In this document: piece by piece, positions 37,119-46,575 of the stretch
How positions within the stretch are numbered: position 1 is the first letter of the stretch
Layout of the letters: every line of letters starts with the position of its first letter
Source of the DNA: CAMPKL01 sp963817465
GTDB taxonomy: Bacteria > Acidobacteriota > Terriglobia > Bryobacterales > UBA6623
Direction of reading: 5' to 3'
Assembly: GCA_963817465.1 (NCBI GenBank)
Contig: CAWFOP010000006.1
Location: 124,001-188,000, forward strand
Length of the DNA stretch: 64,000 nucleotides
The notes under the pieces: model-generated
Seen by the model: only the letters and a program-made list of their open reading frames with translations
Databases searched by the model: none
Told to the model about the DNA's origin: nothing
Position numbers and translations under genes: made by a program

Positions 37119-39194
37119 ATGCCCATGTTCAAGCAAACACTCTTTCACACAGGGAGGACCGCGGCGGCAGCCGCGGCCTGGCCGCTCGTCCTAGCCGCAA
37201 CCCTCGCCCTTCCAGGGCCGGCGCCTCTGCACGCCGACATCTATGGAGCGCCCGCAGTCGTCGTCTCCCAGCAGGGCGGCGACTGGGTCCTGCAAGGACA
37301 GAAGCGCAAGGTCGTTCTGAAACAAAAGGACATGTCCATCCTCATTCAGACCGGCAAGACCCAGTGGAAGATGGTTCCCGCAGCCGCCGACGGCCTCCGC
37401 CTCAATACCGGCGATGACGAATTCAACGTCAGCCTCACCGACGCCGAGACGGCAACGGTCGAGCCCTACGAAACCGGCTACAAGACCGGCGTCAAGATCA
37501 CCCTCGGCGGCTTCCGCGACAACGGCATTCGCGCCCCGGGAACGACGGTCGATCTGACCCTCTACCTCACCATGTGCCTCGAGGGCGAGGCCGAAGAGCT
37601 GGTCTTCGAAGCCATGGCGCGCGAGGGCGACGCGACCGTGCGCGAGCTGCACTGGCCGACCCCCGTCGACGGCCGCGAGGTCGACGCCACCGTGCTCAGC
37701 AACGATGACGGCGCCCTGCTGCCGCGCAACTGGCCCAAGCCCTACCACCCCATCCATCGCGCCCAGGGCGACACGTCCGTCATCCAGAGCAACTTGATCG
37801 AATCGTGGTCGATGTCGTGGTGGGGCTTCCAGAAGGGCGGCGACGCGATGATCGTCATCGTCGAAACTCCCGACGACGCCGCGTACACCTTCTCGCATCC
37901 CGCCGGCGGCCCCACCTCCATCGGTCCATCCTGGCGGGCGCAGCTCGGCCGCTTCGGCTACTCCCGCAGGCTGCGGATGGATTTTCTCGAAGGGACCAAC
38001 TACGTCGGCCTGGCGAAGCGCTATCGCCGTTATGTGCAGGACACCGGGTTGTTCGTCTCGCTCAAAGAGAAGATCGCGCGGAATCCCACGGTCGAGAATC
38101 TCATCGGGCATCCCTTCACCGGAGCGCGGGTGCTCCGCAACCTCAACCCCGAAAGCACGCGCTTCGATAAGGAACACCCGGAAAACAACTACCGTCTGAC
38201 AACCTTCGCTGAGAACGTGGAGCGGCTGCGGCGTCTGAAGAGCCAAGGCCTGGAACACCTCAACGTCAGCCTCTCCGGCTGGCTCACGTTGGGCTACGAC
38301 CGGCGAACGCCTGACGCCCTGCCGCCCAGCGAGGAAGCCGGCGGTTGGGAAGGCATGAAGGCCTTCTTCGACGCCTGCAAGGAGCTCGAGTATACCTGCT
38401 GGGTCCACGATCAATACCGTGACTACTATCTCGACGCGCCTTCCTGGAACCCGGACTTCGCCGTCCACGAGGAGGATCAGGTCCGCCCCACCGCAGCTTT
38501 CCCCGGCACGCGCTTCGGCCACTTCTGGAAAGACGGCTACATCCCGCTGATGAACAACTGGGACGGCGGCGCGCAGGGCTACCTGAATTCCGGCTTCATG
38601 CTCGGCCACGTCAAGAAGAACTTCGCGCTGATGGCTAAGCACGGCGTGAAACCGGCGGGGAGCTACCAGGATGTCTTCGGCTACGTTCCGCCGGACGAGG
38701 ACTTCAACCCCGAGCATCCCATGACGCGCACAGAGTCGATGCAGGCGCGCGCGGCCGTGCTGCAATGGGTGCGCAACAACGTCGGCATCGCCGGCACCGA
38801 AGACGGCGCGGATTGGACGATCCCCTACGTCGACTACGTGACGTCGCGGCTGAACCGCAGTCCCAGCAGCGGCAACGACGAATCGAGCCTGCCGGCCATC
38901 GAGGTTCCGCTCTACGAGCTCGTCTATCACGACGCCGTCGTGACGAGCTATTCGGCAGGGAACCTGCGCGGGTTCCTGCACGCCAGCGCGCCCTCGATGT
39001 ACTCCGAAGGCCCGGAGCTCGAGCAGGCCCGCAGAATGGCGGCGCTGCACGCACGCGTCGGCCTACTCGAGATGACCAATCACGAGTTTCTCGACAAGGA
39101 GCAAAGCAAAGAACGAACGACCTTTGCGGACGGAACCACGGTGACGGTCGACTGGGACCGGCAGACAGTGGAGATCCAACCTGAGCTCGAATGA
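37119..39194 (+). CDS. Secreted DUF5696-like glycoside hydrolase
   Basis: The protein has 691 residues with a signal peptide (about 1-40). It has an N-terminal beta-rich domain and a C-terminal TIM-barrel-like domain with acidic residues in segments such as EYTCWVHDQYRDYYLD, PAGSYQDVFGYVPPDE and GIAGTEDGADWTIPYVDY. The layout resembles DUF5696 proteins, related to GH101-type enzymes; I am not certain of the family. It starts 15 bp after the GH95-like gene on the same strand and so completes a three-enzyme glycan operon. The substrate is unknown. Confidence 0.68.
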   Translation: MPMFKQTLFHTGRTAAAAAAWPLVLAATLALPGPAPLHADIYGAPAVVVSQQGGDWVLQGQKRKVVLKQKDMSILIQTGKTQWKMVPAAADGLRLNTGDDEFNVSLTDAETATVEPYETGYKTGVKITLGGFRDNGIRAPGTTVDLTLYLTMCLEGEAEELVFEAMAREGDATVRELHWPTPVDGREVDATVLSNDDGALLPRNWPKPYHPIHRAQGDTSVIQSNLIESWSMSWWGFQKGGDAMIVIVETPDDAAYTFSHPAGGPTSIGPSWRAQLGRFGYSRRLRMDFLEGTNYVGLAKRYRRYVQDTGLFVSLKEKIARNPTVENLIGHPFTGARVLRNLNPESTRFDKEHPENNYRLTTFAENVERLRRLKSQGLEHLNVSLSGWLTLGYDRRTPDALPPSEEAGGWEGMKAFFDACKELEYTCWVHDQYRDYYLDAPSWNPDFAVHEEDQVRPTAAFPGTRFGHFWKDGYIPLMNNWDGGAQGYLNSGFMLGHVKKNFALMAKHGVKPAGSYQDVFGYVPPDEDFNPEHPMTRTESMQARAAVLQWVRNNVGIAGTEDGADWTIPYVDYVTSRLNRSPSSGNDESSLPAIEVPLYELVYHDAVVTSYSAGNLRGFLHASAPSMYSEGPELEQARRMAALHARVGLLEMTNHEFLDKEQSKERTTFADGTTVTVDWDRQTVEIQPELE

Positions 39195-39269
39195 CGTTGC
39201 CCTGGCGCCAACGCTTACGAGCCCAACAGAACCGCGTCCGCAAGGGCGCGGACCGCACAGCGTCTCAAC

Positions 39270-42200
39270 TCAGAACGAGAACCGCAGACCCAACTGCAAC
39301 ACCCGCGGCGCGTGCGCCGCCTCGGTCACGCGCCCAGCTCCGGCTTCCCCGATGTTGGTTCCCGGCGGCGCCCAGTCGATGTGGTTGAACAGATTGAACG
39401 CCTCCAGCCGCACCTGCAGCCTCGCCTCGCCGTCGGCCTGCAGTCGCACGTTCCGGAACAGCGACAGGTCCGCGTTGAACACCGCGTCGCTTCGCAGCAC
39501 GTTGCGCCCGAAATTCCCAAACGCGAATCGCGGGATCGCAAAGGCGTCCGTATTGAAATAACGGTCGACCGTCCGACCGCCCAGGCGCGGATCTCCGACC
39601 AGATTCGGCCGCGCGTAGCGCCAGTTGCGCCGCTCGGCGCCAATGTTGGCCACATCCCCGTTTACCGCCAGATTGAAAGGCTGTCCGGAGCGCCAACTTA
39701 CAATCGAGCTCATCTGCCAATCGCCCAACAAGGCGCGGCCCAACCCACGCCGAAACCGGGCCTTGCCCTTGCCGAACGACGGCTCCCAAACGGTATACCA
39801 AGAGACGTAGTGCGGCACGTCGTAGGACGACACGCTGCGGTTCGACGCCGGGTCGTGATAGTTCTGGACGCCCGCGCTGCCTCCCGGTCCATTCTCGACG
39901 CCGAACCAGCCGCTACTCGTGTCGATGGACTTCGACCACGTATAGGACAACTGACTCTGAAATCCTTCCGAGAATCGCCGCCGCACCTTGAGCTGGAAGG
40001 CGTTGTAGTGCGAGCGCCCGATGCTGCGGCTGTAAAGGAAACCTCCGCCCATGTACGGCACGGGACGGCGAGCGTCGACCTCCTCGGGCGAGCCCGGCCC
40101 GGGCGCCGGCGCAGTATTGGCAAGGCCGGAATAGTCCAACCTCCCGTTCGAGCTTCCGACGTAGGCGACCGAAGCCATCAGATTGGGGTCGAGCTGTCGC
40201 TGGATCTCGAGGTTCCACTGGTGCGAGTAGGCATTCTTGCGGTCGGGGTCGTTCGTCCAGCCGGTGAGGTTCCAAGGCGTGGGCTCCGGCAAGACGTGGG
40301 GGAAGCGCCCCTGGATGTCTTCGATGCGCCGCGGCGCTTCGTCCAACCCGTTCGCCGACCCGAGAAAGCCCGGTGAGGCGGGCCAGCGCGCTTCGACATT
40401 GTGTTGGATGTACTGGCTATTTCCGATCAACGCGTCCCAATAGAGGCCGTATCCCGCGCGCACGACGGTTTTCTCCGACGCTCGCCATGCGATGCCAACG
40501 CGAGGCCCCCAGTTGTCCCAAATCTCCTTTGGGATGAAGCTCGGGCTACCGGCGAGAACGATGCGGTCGCCATGCGGAATCGCGGCAAGCCCGCTGCCGG
40601 GGATGCACGGCGCTTGCAGGACCAGATCGCATGGCGGCGGCATGGTCTCCGCGCCGATCAGGTAACGGCCGGTATCGAGGTCCGGCCCCGCCATCAGCCC
40701 GCCGCGCAAGCTCGGCGCGTCATTGTGATCGAACCGCAGGCCCGCATTGATGGTGAGCGACGGCCGCACCCGCCACTCGTCCTGAAAGTAGCCCGACCAG
40801 CTCGCTGAGCCGAAATCGATGGTGCCCTCGTCCGGAAGCTCGCCCGTAAACCGGGACGGCAACCCCAACAGCGCGGACGCGAGCGAGACGCCGGTCGTAC
40901 CGAGCATCTGCGGATCGCTCGTCGCCTGGTCGTCGAACTCGTAGGACTGAAACTGGTTCGTCTGTAGCCGGCGGACCCCGATCCTTTGGTAGCCGGCCTT
41001 GAAGGTATGGTCGCCGCGCACCCAGGTCAGGTCGGCGGAAACGCTGCGGGTCGGGTTCTCGCGCACCTCCGGGCCGCGCGGGTTGACTTCGCCCCAGGGC
41101 GACGACAGCCGGACGCCAACCCCGGCGAAGCGGTCGACGTCGGCAAAACCAAGCCGCCGTAAGCCTTCGAGGCCTTCCCTATGCGGGAACAGGCGCTCGA
41201 AATCCCGGCGCGCAACCCCGGCGCGGACGCCAAGGCTCAACGTGGGCGCGAAGAAGTGCGTCCAACCGCCGCCGTAGTTGTCCGCCGTCATCACGGAGTC
41301 GGTCGAGGACTTGAGCCCGCCCGGGTTGACGGCCGCCCGGGTCATGCGGCTCCAGCGGAAGAAGACGTCATCCCGACGCGTCGTGTGATCGTCAACCTTG
41401 ACCTGAAAGCTCTCCGAATCGTCGCGCGCCGAGGACGCGTTGATGAAGTTGTGGACGGGATCCAGGTAGTTCGGGGGATCGGCGTAGGTTTCGAGGAACC
41501 CGCGCATTTGGCTCGAGATGCGCGCCTCCGGGATCCGGTTGTTGACGATCGGGTCGCGGACCAAAGCGCCGTCGGGGCCGCGCCGCGTGGTGTAAGGATC
41601 GTAGATGTCCCGGCCGGCGATGGAGCTCGAGAAGTCGCCCGCGAGCTCGGCGGCGTCCGGCACGCGGCCGAAGATTTGGGACGGCTTGCGGTAGCGCCAG
41701 CCTTCGTAGCCCGCGGAGAAGAACGCACGGTCGCGCAGGATCGGCCCCAACAGAGAGGCGCCGAACTGGTTTTGGCGGAATGGCGCCGGCGAGCTTCTTT
41801 GGGCGTCCTTGAAGGGGTCGCGCGCGTCCAAGGCGTCATTGCGCACCGCCCAGAAAGCGGTCCCGTGGAATTCGTTCGTCCCGGACTTGGAAATGAGGTT
41901 GATGACGCCTCCCGTCACTCCTCCGATCTCCACGCGGTCGTCGTGCGACTGGACCCTGAATTCCTGCAACAGATCGAGGTTCGGCAGCACCGCATAGGTG
42001 CTGATGCGGAAGTCGGTGTTGATGATCCCATCGAGGTAGACGATCTGCGAGCGGTTCTGCTGGCCGTTGAACGAGGGACGCACCACCGGCGTGTCCGGGA
42101 TCGCCGTTACGGAGCCGTCGTTCGAGCCGGCCACCGACCCTTGCGCCGTGCTCACCGGCGTGGCGCCGGTCGTGAGGGTCAGCAGCGCGGTATAGTTGCG

Positions 42201-42647
42201 TCCGTTCAGCGGCAGGGCCTCCACCGCCTTCTGCGAGACGGCGTCCCCAAGCGATGCCGAGTCGGAGTCCAGCAGGCCCGCCGCCTCGACGTCCACGCGC
42301 TCCGCCACCTGGGCGACACTCAGGGTCACGTCCATGCGCAGGCGCTGATTCACTTCGAGCTTCACGGCGCCGTTCGTCGTCACCATAAAGCCATCGCGCT
42401 GTGCGGTCAGGCTGTAAACGCCCGGCTGCAACGCGGGAATCGAATAGTAGCCGCTCCCGTTGGAGACGGTCCTGCGCAGCACGCCGGTCTCGACGTTGGC
42501 GATCGTAATCCTCGCCTCGGGCAGCACCGAGCCGGTGGCGTCCCAGATCAGCCCGAGGATTTCCGCGGCGGAAGCGTCCTGCGCGATGAAGCTCAGCAGG
42601 CAGACAATGCCGAGTGCGCCGGACGAGATCCGCCGGGTCCGGGTCAT
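39270..42647 (-). CDS. TonB-dependent receptor, Oar-like, under ECF sigma/anti-sigma control
   Basis: The protein has 1125 residues: signal peptide (ALGIVCLLSFIAQDASAA), a CarboxypepD_reg-like domain (LIWDATGSVLPEARITIANV), plug (ALPLNGRNYTALLTLTTGAT, GGVTGGVINLISKSGTNEFH) and a beta-barrel ending LQLGLRFSF with the C-terminal aromatic. It is closely similar in plan to the receptor at 29786. The start overlaps the anti-sigma gene by ATGA (42644-42647), placing it third in a sigma / anti-sigma / receptor operon, the classical set-up for surface signalling. It converges on the glycosidase operon. Confidence 0.92.
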   Translation of the reverse strand: MTRTRRISSGALGIVCLLSFIAQDASAAEILGLIWDATGSVLPEARITIANVETGVLRRTVSNGSGYYSIPALQPGVYSLTAQRDGFMVTTNGAVKLEVNQRLRMDVTLSVAQVAERVDVEAAGLLDSDSASLGDAVSQKAVEALPLNGRNYTALLTLTTGATPVSTAQGSVAGSNDGSVTAIPDTPVVRPSFNGQQNRSQIVYLDGIINTDFRISTYAVLPNLDLLQEFRVQSHDDRVEIGGVTGGVINLISKSGTNEFHGTAFWAVRNDALDARDPFKDAQRSSPAPFRQNQFGASLLGPILRDRAFFSAGYEGWRYRKPSQIFGRVPDAAELAGDFSSSIAGRDIYDPYTTRRGPDGALVRDPIVNNRIPEARISSQMRGFLETYADPPNYLDPVHNFINASSARDDSESFQVKVDDHTTRRDDVFFRWSRMTRAAVNPGGLKSSTDSVMTADNYGGGWTHFFAPTLSLGVRAGVARRDFERLFPHREGLEGLRRLGFADVDRFAGVGVRLSSPWGEVNPRGPEVRENPTRSVSADLTWVRGDHTFKAGYQRIGVRRLQTNQFQSYEFDDQATSDPQMLGTTGVSLASALLGLPSRFTGELPDEGTIDFGSASWSGYFQDEWRVRPSLTINAGLRFDHNDAPSLRGGLMAGPDLDTGRYLIGAETMPPPCDLVLQAPCIPGSGLAAIPHGDRIVLAGSPSFIPKEIWDNWGPRVGIAWRASEKTVVRAGYGLYWDALIGNSQYIQHNVEARWPASPGFLGSANGLDEAPRRIEDIQGRFPHVLPEPTPWNLTGWTNDPDRKNAYSHQWNLEIQRQLDPNLMASVAYVGSSNGRLDYSGLANTAPAPGPGSPEEVDARRPVPYMGGGFLYSRSIGRSHYNAFQLKVRRRFSEGFQSQLSYTWSKSIDTSSGWFGVENGPGGSAGVQNYHDPASNRSVSSYDVPHYVSWYTVWEPSFGKGKARFRRGLGRALLGDWQMSSIVSWRSGQPFNLAVNGDVANIGAERRNWRYARPNLVGDPRLGGRTVDRYFNTDAFAIPRFAFGNFGRNVLRSDAVFNADLSLFRNVRLQADGEARLQVRLEAFNLFNHIDWAPPGTNIGEAGAGRVTEAAHAPRVLQLGLRFSF

Positions 42648-44631
42648 CGCGCCTCCGCGGTTCGCTCCAGCGCCTCCAGCGCCCTGGCCAGCCGCATCAG
42701 GGCCTCATCCGATTCTTTGTCGCCGAGAGCGCGAGAGTCCGCCCTGACCGCAAGAAGTTGCGCGGTCTCCTGGTAGAGTACGTTCGCCTGGGAAACCGCG
42801 GCGTCGGCCGAGCCCTTCCAGTCCGCGGCTCCATCGGACGACCTTTTGCGCCGGACGGTGAGACCGCGATCCGCGAGGATCGCGTCGAGGGCCGGAGCGA
42901 TCCAGCGCTTCGCCTCCACGGCCGCCGTGCGGACTCCGGTCCAGTGATCGCGCAGCAACCTCTCGAGCGCCCGTCGCGGCGACGGTTCCGCCACTTGCTC
43001 CAGCGCGTCGGCCAGCCGCCGCGCCTCCAGAGCCTGCGCCAGCGCCGACTGAGCGCGGGTAATGGCGCCGTCGGCGAACGTCATCATGCGGCCGCTGACT
43101 TCCGTCCCGGCGGCGCGCCCGTCCGGCAGATCATGCTCCGCGAAATAGCGCTCCAGGTCACCCTGCAGAGGCAAGCGCGGCAGAGCCACGGGGCCCGTGG
43201 GTCGATGGAGTCCGCCGACATCGGGCGGCGGAAGAGCTGCGGACTCGCGCGTTTCGCCAGGAGCCTCAACTCGGATGTCGAGCAGGCTAGCGCCTTCGGC
43301 GGCGGCCAACCGCTCGAGCAGCCGCGCACGCGCCTGTTGCGATTCAGCGGCTCCTTTGACGACGACCGAATCCTCGCCGCGGGTCGCCTGGACGCCTTGA
43401 TCGAGGCACATCCCAAGATCGTGCAAAACCGCTAGCGCATGCACCCACGCCGCGTCGAGCTCCCTCCGGCTGGGCGGAGGCGCCGACGCCTCGATAGCGG
43501 CGGGCGGCCCTGCTGTATGCGGTTGGGCGTTCGAAAGCTCCGGCGCCGCACGGACGCCCTCGGGAAGAGCCGGAGTGAAAATGGCGGCGCGCACCTCCGC
43601 GGGCGCCAGGGTGCGCCGGCCGTCAGCGCGAATCGTGAGCTCCGACATCCGGCCGCTGCGCTCCACCCGCAGATGCAGAGTCAGCGGTTCGTGCGTGCGC
43701 GCGTCGACGTCCAGCGTGATCGTCGCTTCGCCGTCCTCGACCTGTCGCGTCGCGCGGAGCCGCAGAACGTCGCCGCCGCCGTTGCCGGCCCCCTTCACAC
43801 GAACGGTCAATCCCGCATCGTCCGCCCAGCCGCGCGCGCCATCCGCAAGCGAAAGCGGTCGCAAAGGCCGGCGCTCGAGCCAACGGATGAACGCCATGGA
43901 GAGATCGGCCGGGCCGGACGAGTCGGCGGCCAGGTCAAGAGGCCGGGAGAACCCGCCGCATCGTAGGACGTCTCGAACAGCCGTGGACCGCGCGAGCGAT
44001 CGTAGACCGTCGCCGCGACATGGCCGTCTTCGGCCGAGCGCCACGTCGCATGGCGGACGCCGCCTTTCACGTCCGCCCAGCGGCTCGCCGATCGCCGCCC
44101 GCCCGGGTCCGTCCATACTTGCAGCTCGCCGCTCTCGGCCGCCTCCGCCCCGGGCGTCTCGCGCAGCTCGATTCGGTAGGCTTGCCAAACGGCCTCCGAC
44201 TGGAAGGCGGACTCCTGCTGGGCGGCTTGCGCCAGGACCTCTCCATTCGTCGGGGCCTCTCTCGGCGTCGGGCTCCACAGCAGCGCGCCGACCGCCGCGG
44301 CGGCCGCCAGCGCCGCGGCGGCGATCCAAGGCGTCCTCCAGGCGCCGCCGGCGGGAACCGGCCGCTCCCGTTCGCGCGCATCCTCGTACTCCTGGATCGA
44401 GCGCTCGATTCGGGCGCGGGCTCGCCGGACGTTCTCGGGGCCCAGCGCGTCCTCCTGTTGCGAAGCCGTGCGCAAACCCCGCGTCTCGAACAACGCCTCC
44501 TCGTACGACGCGCGGCAGCCGCCGCACGACGACAAGTGCCGCTCGACGAGCGCACGCTCGTTCGCCGGAAGCTCGCCGATCGCATACGCGAGCAACACCG
44601 TCTCGCCTGGGCAGCCGCTGATGGCCGTCAT
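42644..44631 (-). CDS. Anti-sigma factor with zinc-finger N-terminus and long periplasmic domain, frameshifted
   Basis: The ATG at 44629-44631 overlaps the sigma gene by ATGA. The start encodes an anti-sigma zinc finger (RHLSSCGGC, HX3CX2C), then a membrane helix (PWIAAAALAAAAAVGALLW) and an outer domain. The frame is lost after LFETSYDA near 43951-43962; matching sequence resumes one frame over as GGFSRPLDLAADSSGPADLS and runs to 42644. One missing C there would restore a protein of about 662 residues. The distal part contains VVVKGAAESQQARARLLER and predicted helices and is unlike simple anti-sigma factors. It should hold the ECF factor inactive until an envelope signal arrives. Confidence 0.8.
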
Positions 44632-45167
44632 GCCCGTCCGTTGACCTCGACTGGACGTATGCTTGGCGTCTCCTCGTCTTTGGCTCGTCGCATCTTGCGC
44701 GAAGCGCGCAGGATCAGAACTCCCACCGACCCGGTCGTTAGCCCCATCCGCTCGGCGATCTGGCGGTAGCGGTAGCCCTCGGCGCGCAGCAGGATCGCTT
44801 CCTCTTCGCGCTCGGACAGTAAGGAGAGGTAGTCCGCCAAAGCGAGCCCGTCCGCTTCGAGGTTGGCGTCAGGCTTTTCTTCAAAGCAGGCCAAGAATTC
44901 GAATTCGGAATTGGGCAGCAGCACCTCGCCGCGTTGGGAACGCCAATGATTACGCAACTGATTGCGGACCGTGGCAACCAACCAAGCCCGCGGACAGGCG
45001 ATCTCGACCCCTTCGCGCAGGTTCTTGTAGAGCGCCAGGTAGGCTTCTTGCGCGAACTCCTCCGCCAGCGCGCTCGAGCCGCATCCATGCCTGCCGTAGC
45101 GGACGAGCGACGCGTACCACTCGTCGAACAAACGTGTAATGACCCGCGAGGCTTCGCGTCGTTCCAT
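44628..45167 (-). CDS. ECF-type RNA polymerase sigma factor
   Basis: The protein has 179 residues, typical for ECF sigma factors. Region 2 includes LFDEWYASLVRYGRHGCGSS, EFAQEAYLALYKN and CPRAWLVATVRNQLRNHWR (core binding and -10 recognition); region 4 includes LSEREEEAILLRAEGYRYRQ followed by AERMGLTTGSVGVLILRA, the helix-turn-helix for the -35 box. It is the first gene of an operon with an anti-sigma factor and a TonB receptor, so it probably controls receptor and glycan-use genes. The start lies 28 bp inside an upstream divergent open frame that I do not regard as coding. Confidence 0.93.
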   Translation of the reverse strand: MERREASRVITRLFDEWYASLVRYGRHGCGSSALAEEFAQEAYLALYKNLREGVEIACPRAWLVATVRNQLRNHWRSQRGEVLLPNSEFEFLACFEEKPDANLEADGLALADYLSLLSEREEEAILLRAEGYRYRQIAERMGLTTGSVGVLILRASRKMRRAKDEETPSIRPVEVNGRA

Positions 45168-45342
45168 GGACCCCGTCGCGCGTCCGATCGTGCAGGGGCG
45201 CGGCGACGCCTTGCAAGGTACTGAAATATCAGCTCGGTGTCAAGAGAACCGGGGGAATTGCAACTTCTTCGTTTGGAGCAAAATAAGACGGCTGGCCGCG
45301 CGGAGGGCGCGTACGATGTTAACGAGAACATCTTTTTGCAAA

Positions 45343-46575
45343 ATGACGCGCCTCTCGGACGATCGTAACGGCGCTGCGGACCGCGCCTCCAGACGCCGCG
45401 GCCGGCTGCGCTCGAGCGCTTGCTTTGGCGTCCTGCTGCTTGCGCTAGGCGCGGCTGCGGCGGATGACGATGCCTTGCGCTCCGCGAGCCGGTTGCTGGC
45501 CGCCGGCAACGCGACGCAAGCCGTCGAGCAGCTTCGCGCATTTGTCGCCGCCAACCCCCAAAGCGCGGACGGTCACCGCCTGCTTGGCATCGCGTACGCA
45601 CTCTCGCCGCAGCGGACCCTGGCGCTCGAAACCCTCCGGCGCGCCGTCGAGCTCGCGCCCGGCGACCCTCGGAATCGCCTCTCGTTCGCCCAAGCGCTCG
45701 CGCGGTTTGGCGAGAACGGACAGGCGCGGGAGCAGTACGCCCAGGCGCTCGCGATCGACGGATCACTCGCGGCGGCGCACGAAGGCCTGGCTCTCCTGCT
45801 CGCGATGGACGGCGATTTGGAGAGCGCCGCCGCCGGGTTCTCGCAGGCCCTGAAGCTTGTCAGCGCCCCGGCCGACCGCGCACGACTGCTCTACCTGCTC
45901 GGCAAGGCGCAAAGCCAGCTCGGACGAACGGAACAGGCGACGGCAAGTCTGCGGGAGGCGACCGAACTGGCGCCGGCTTTCGGCCAGGCGTACCTCGAAC
46001 TGGCCCGCCTCCTGGCGGAGCGCCAGGAGCCCGAAGGAGCTGAACACGTCTTCGTAAGAGCGGCGGAGCTGCTGCCTGAAAGCGCTGAGGCGCACCGTCT
46101 ACTGGGACAGTTCCACCTGCGTGCGCGAAGGGCTGAAAGCGCTATTGCGCCCCTCCGCGAGGCGATCGAGATCGATCCGAACGACCGCGCCGCCGCCCTC
46201 GCGCTTGGCCGCGCCTTGCGCGCCTCCGGTCAAGTCGAGGAAGCCCGCCGCCTAATGGCAGCGCTGGCCGCGAAGAACGAGGACAGGGCTCTGACCGACG
46301 CCGAGATCGCCGCGGCCGGTGCGCTCAACAACGAAGGCGTCGAGTTCGAAAAAGAGCAGCGCTACGAAGAAGCCCTCGACAAATACCGGGAAGCCATCGC
46401 CATGGCGCCCGCGGATGTCCGCTTTCGCCGCAATGCAGGGCTCGTGCTGAGCCGGCTCGGCCGCTGGGAAGAGGCGAAAGTCGAGTTGCGCGAGGTTCTG
46501 CGCCTCGAGCCTGGCGATTCTACCGCGACGCAGGCGCTTTACACGGTCCTCGAACGCGCCCCCGACCCGCAATGA
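45343..46575 (+). CDS. Secreted TPR-repeat protein
   Basis: About 410 residues. After a basic start and a signal peptide (RSSACFGVLLLALGAAAADD) come about nine tetratricopeptide repeats (for example SADGHRLLGIAYALSPQRTL, LAAAHEGLALLLAMDGDLES and FGQAYLELARLLAERQEPEG). TPRs bind proteins; the partner is probably the ASPIC/UnbV protein encoded next, whose ATG overlaps this stop by four bases (ATGA). The start is uncertain: ATGs at 45343 and 45316 and a farther one at 45139 are in frame; only the first two put the signal peptide near the N-terminus. Confidence 0.82.
   Translation: MTRLSDDRNGAADRASRRRGRLRSSACFGVLLLALGAAAADDDALRSASRLLAAGNATQAVEQLRAFVAANPQSADGHRLLGIAYALSPQRTLALETLRRAVELAPGDPRNRLSFAQALARFGENGQAREQYAQALAIDGSLAAAHEGLALLLAMDGDLESAAAGFSQALKLVSAPADRARLLYLLGKAQSQLGRTEQATASLREATELAPAFGQAYLELARLLAERQEPEGAEHVFVRAAELLPESAEAHRLLGQFHLRARRAESAIAPLREAIEIDPNDRAAALALGRALRASGQVEEARRLMAALAAKNEDRALTDAEIAAAGALNNEGVEFEKEQRYEEALDKYREAIAMAPADVRFRRNAGLVLSRLGRWEEAKVELREVLRLEPGDSTATQALYTVLERAPDPQ

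Noticed and set aside
37191..39050. A 619-codon minus-strand frame opposite the DUF5696-like gene
   Set aside because: Antisense shadow; composition is rich in R, V and H with no motif, while the plus strand has a signal peptide and conserved enzyme segments.
39240..39270. Short GTCCGC/GCGGAC hairpin between the converging glycosidase and TonB genes as a bidirectional terminator
   Set aside because: Six-bp stem with no T-run on either side; too weak to call.
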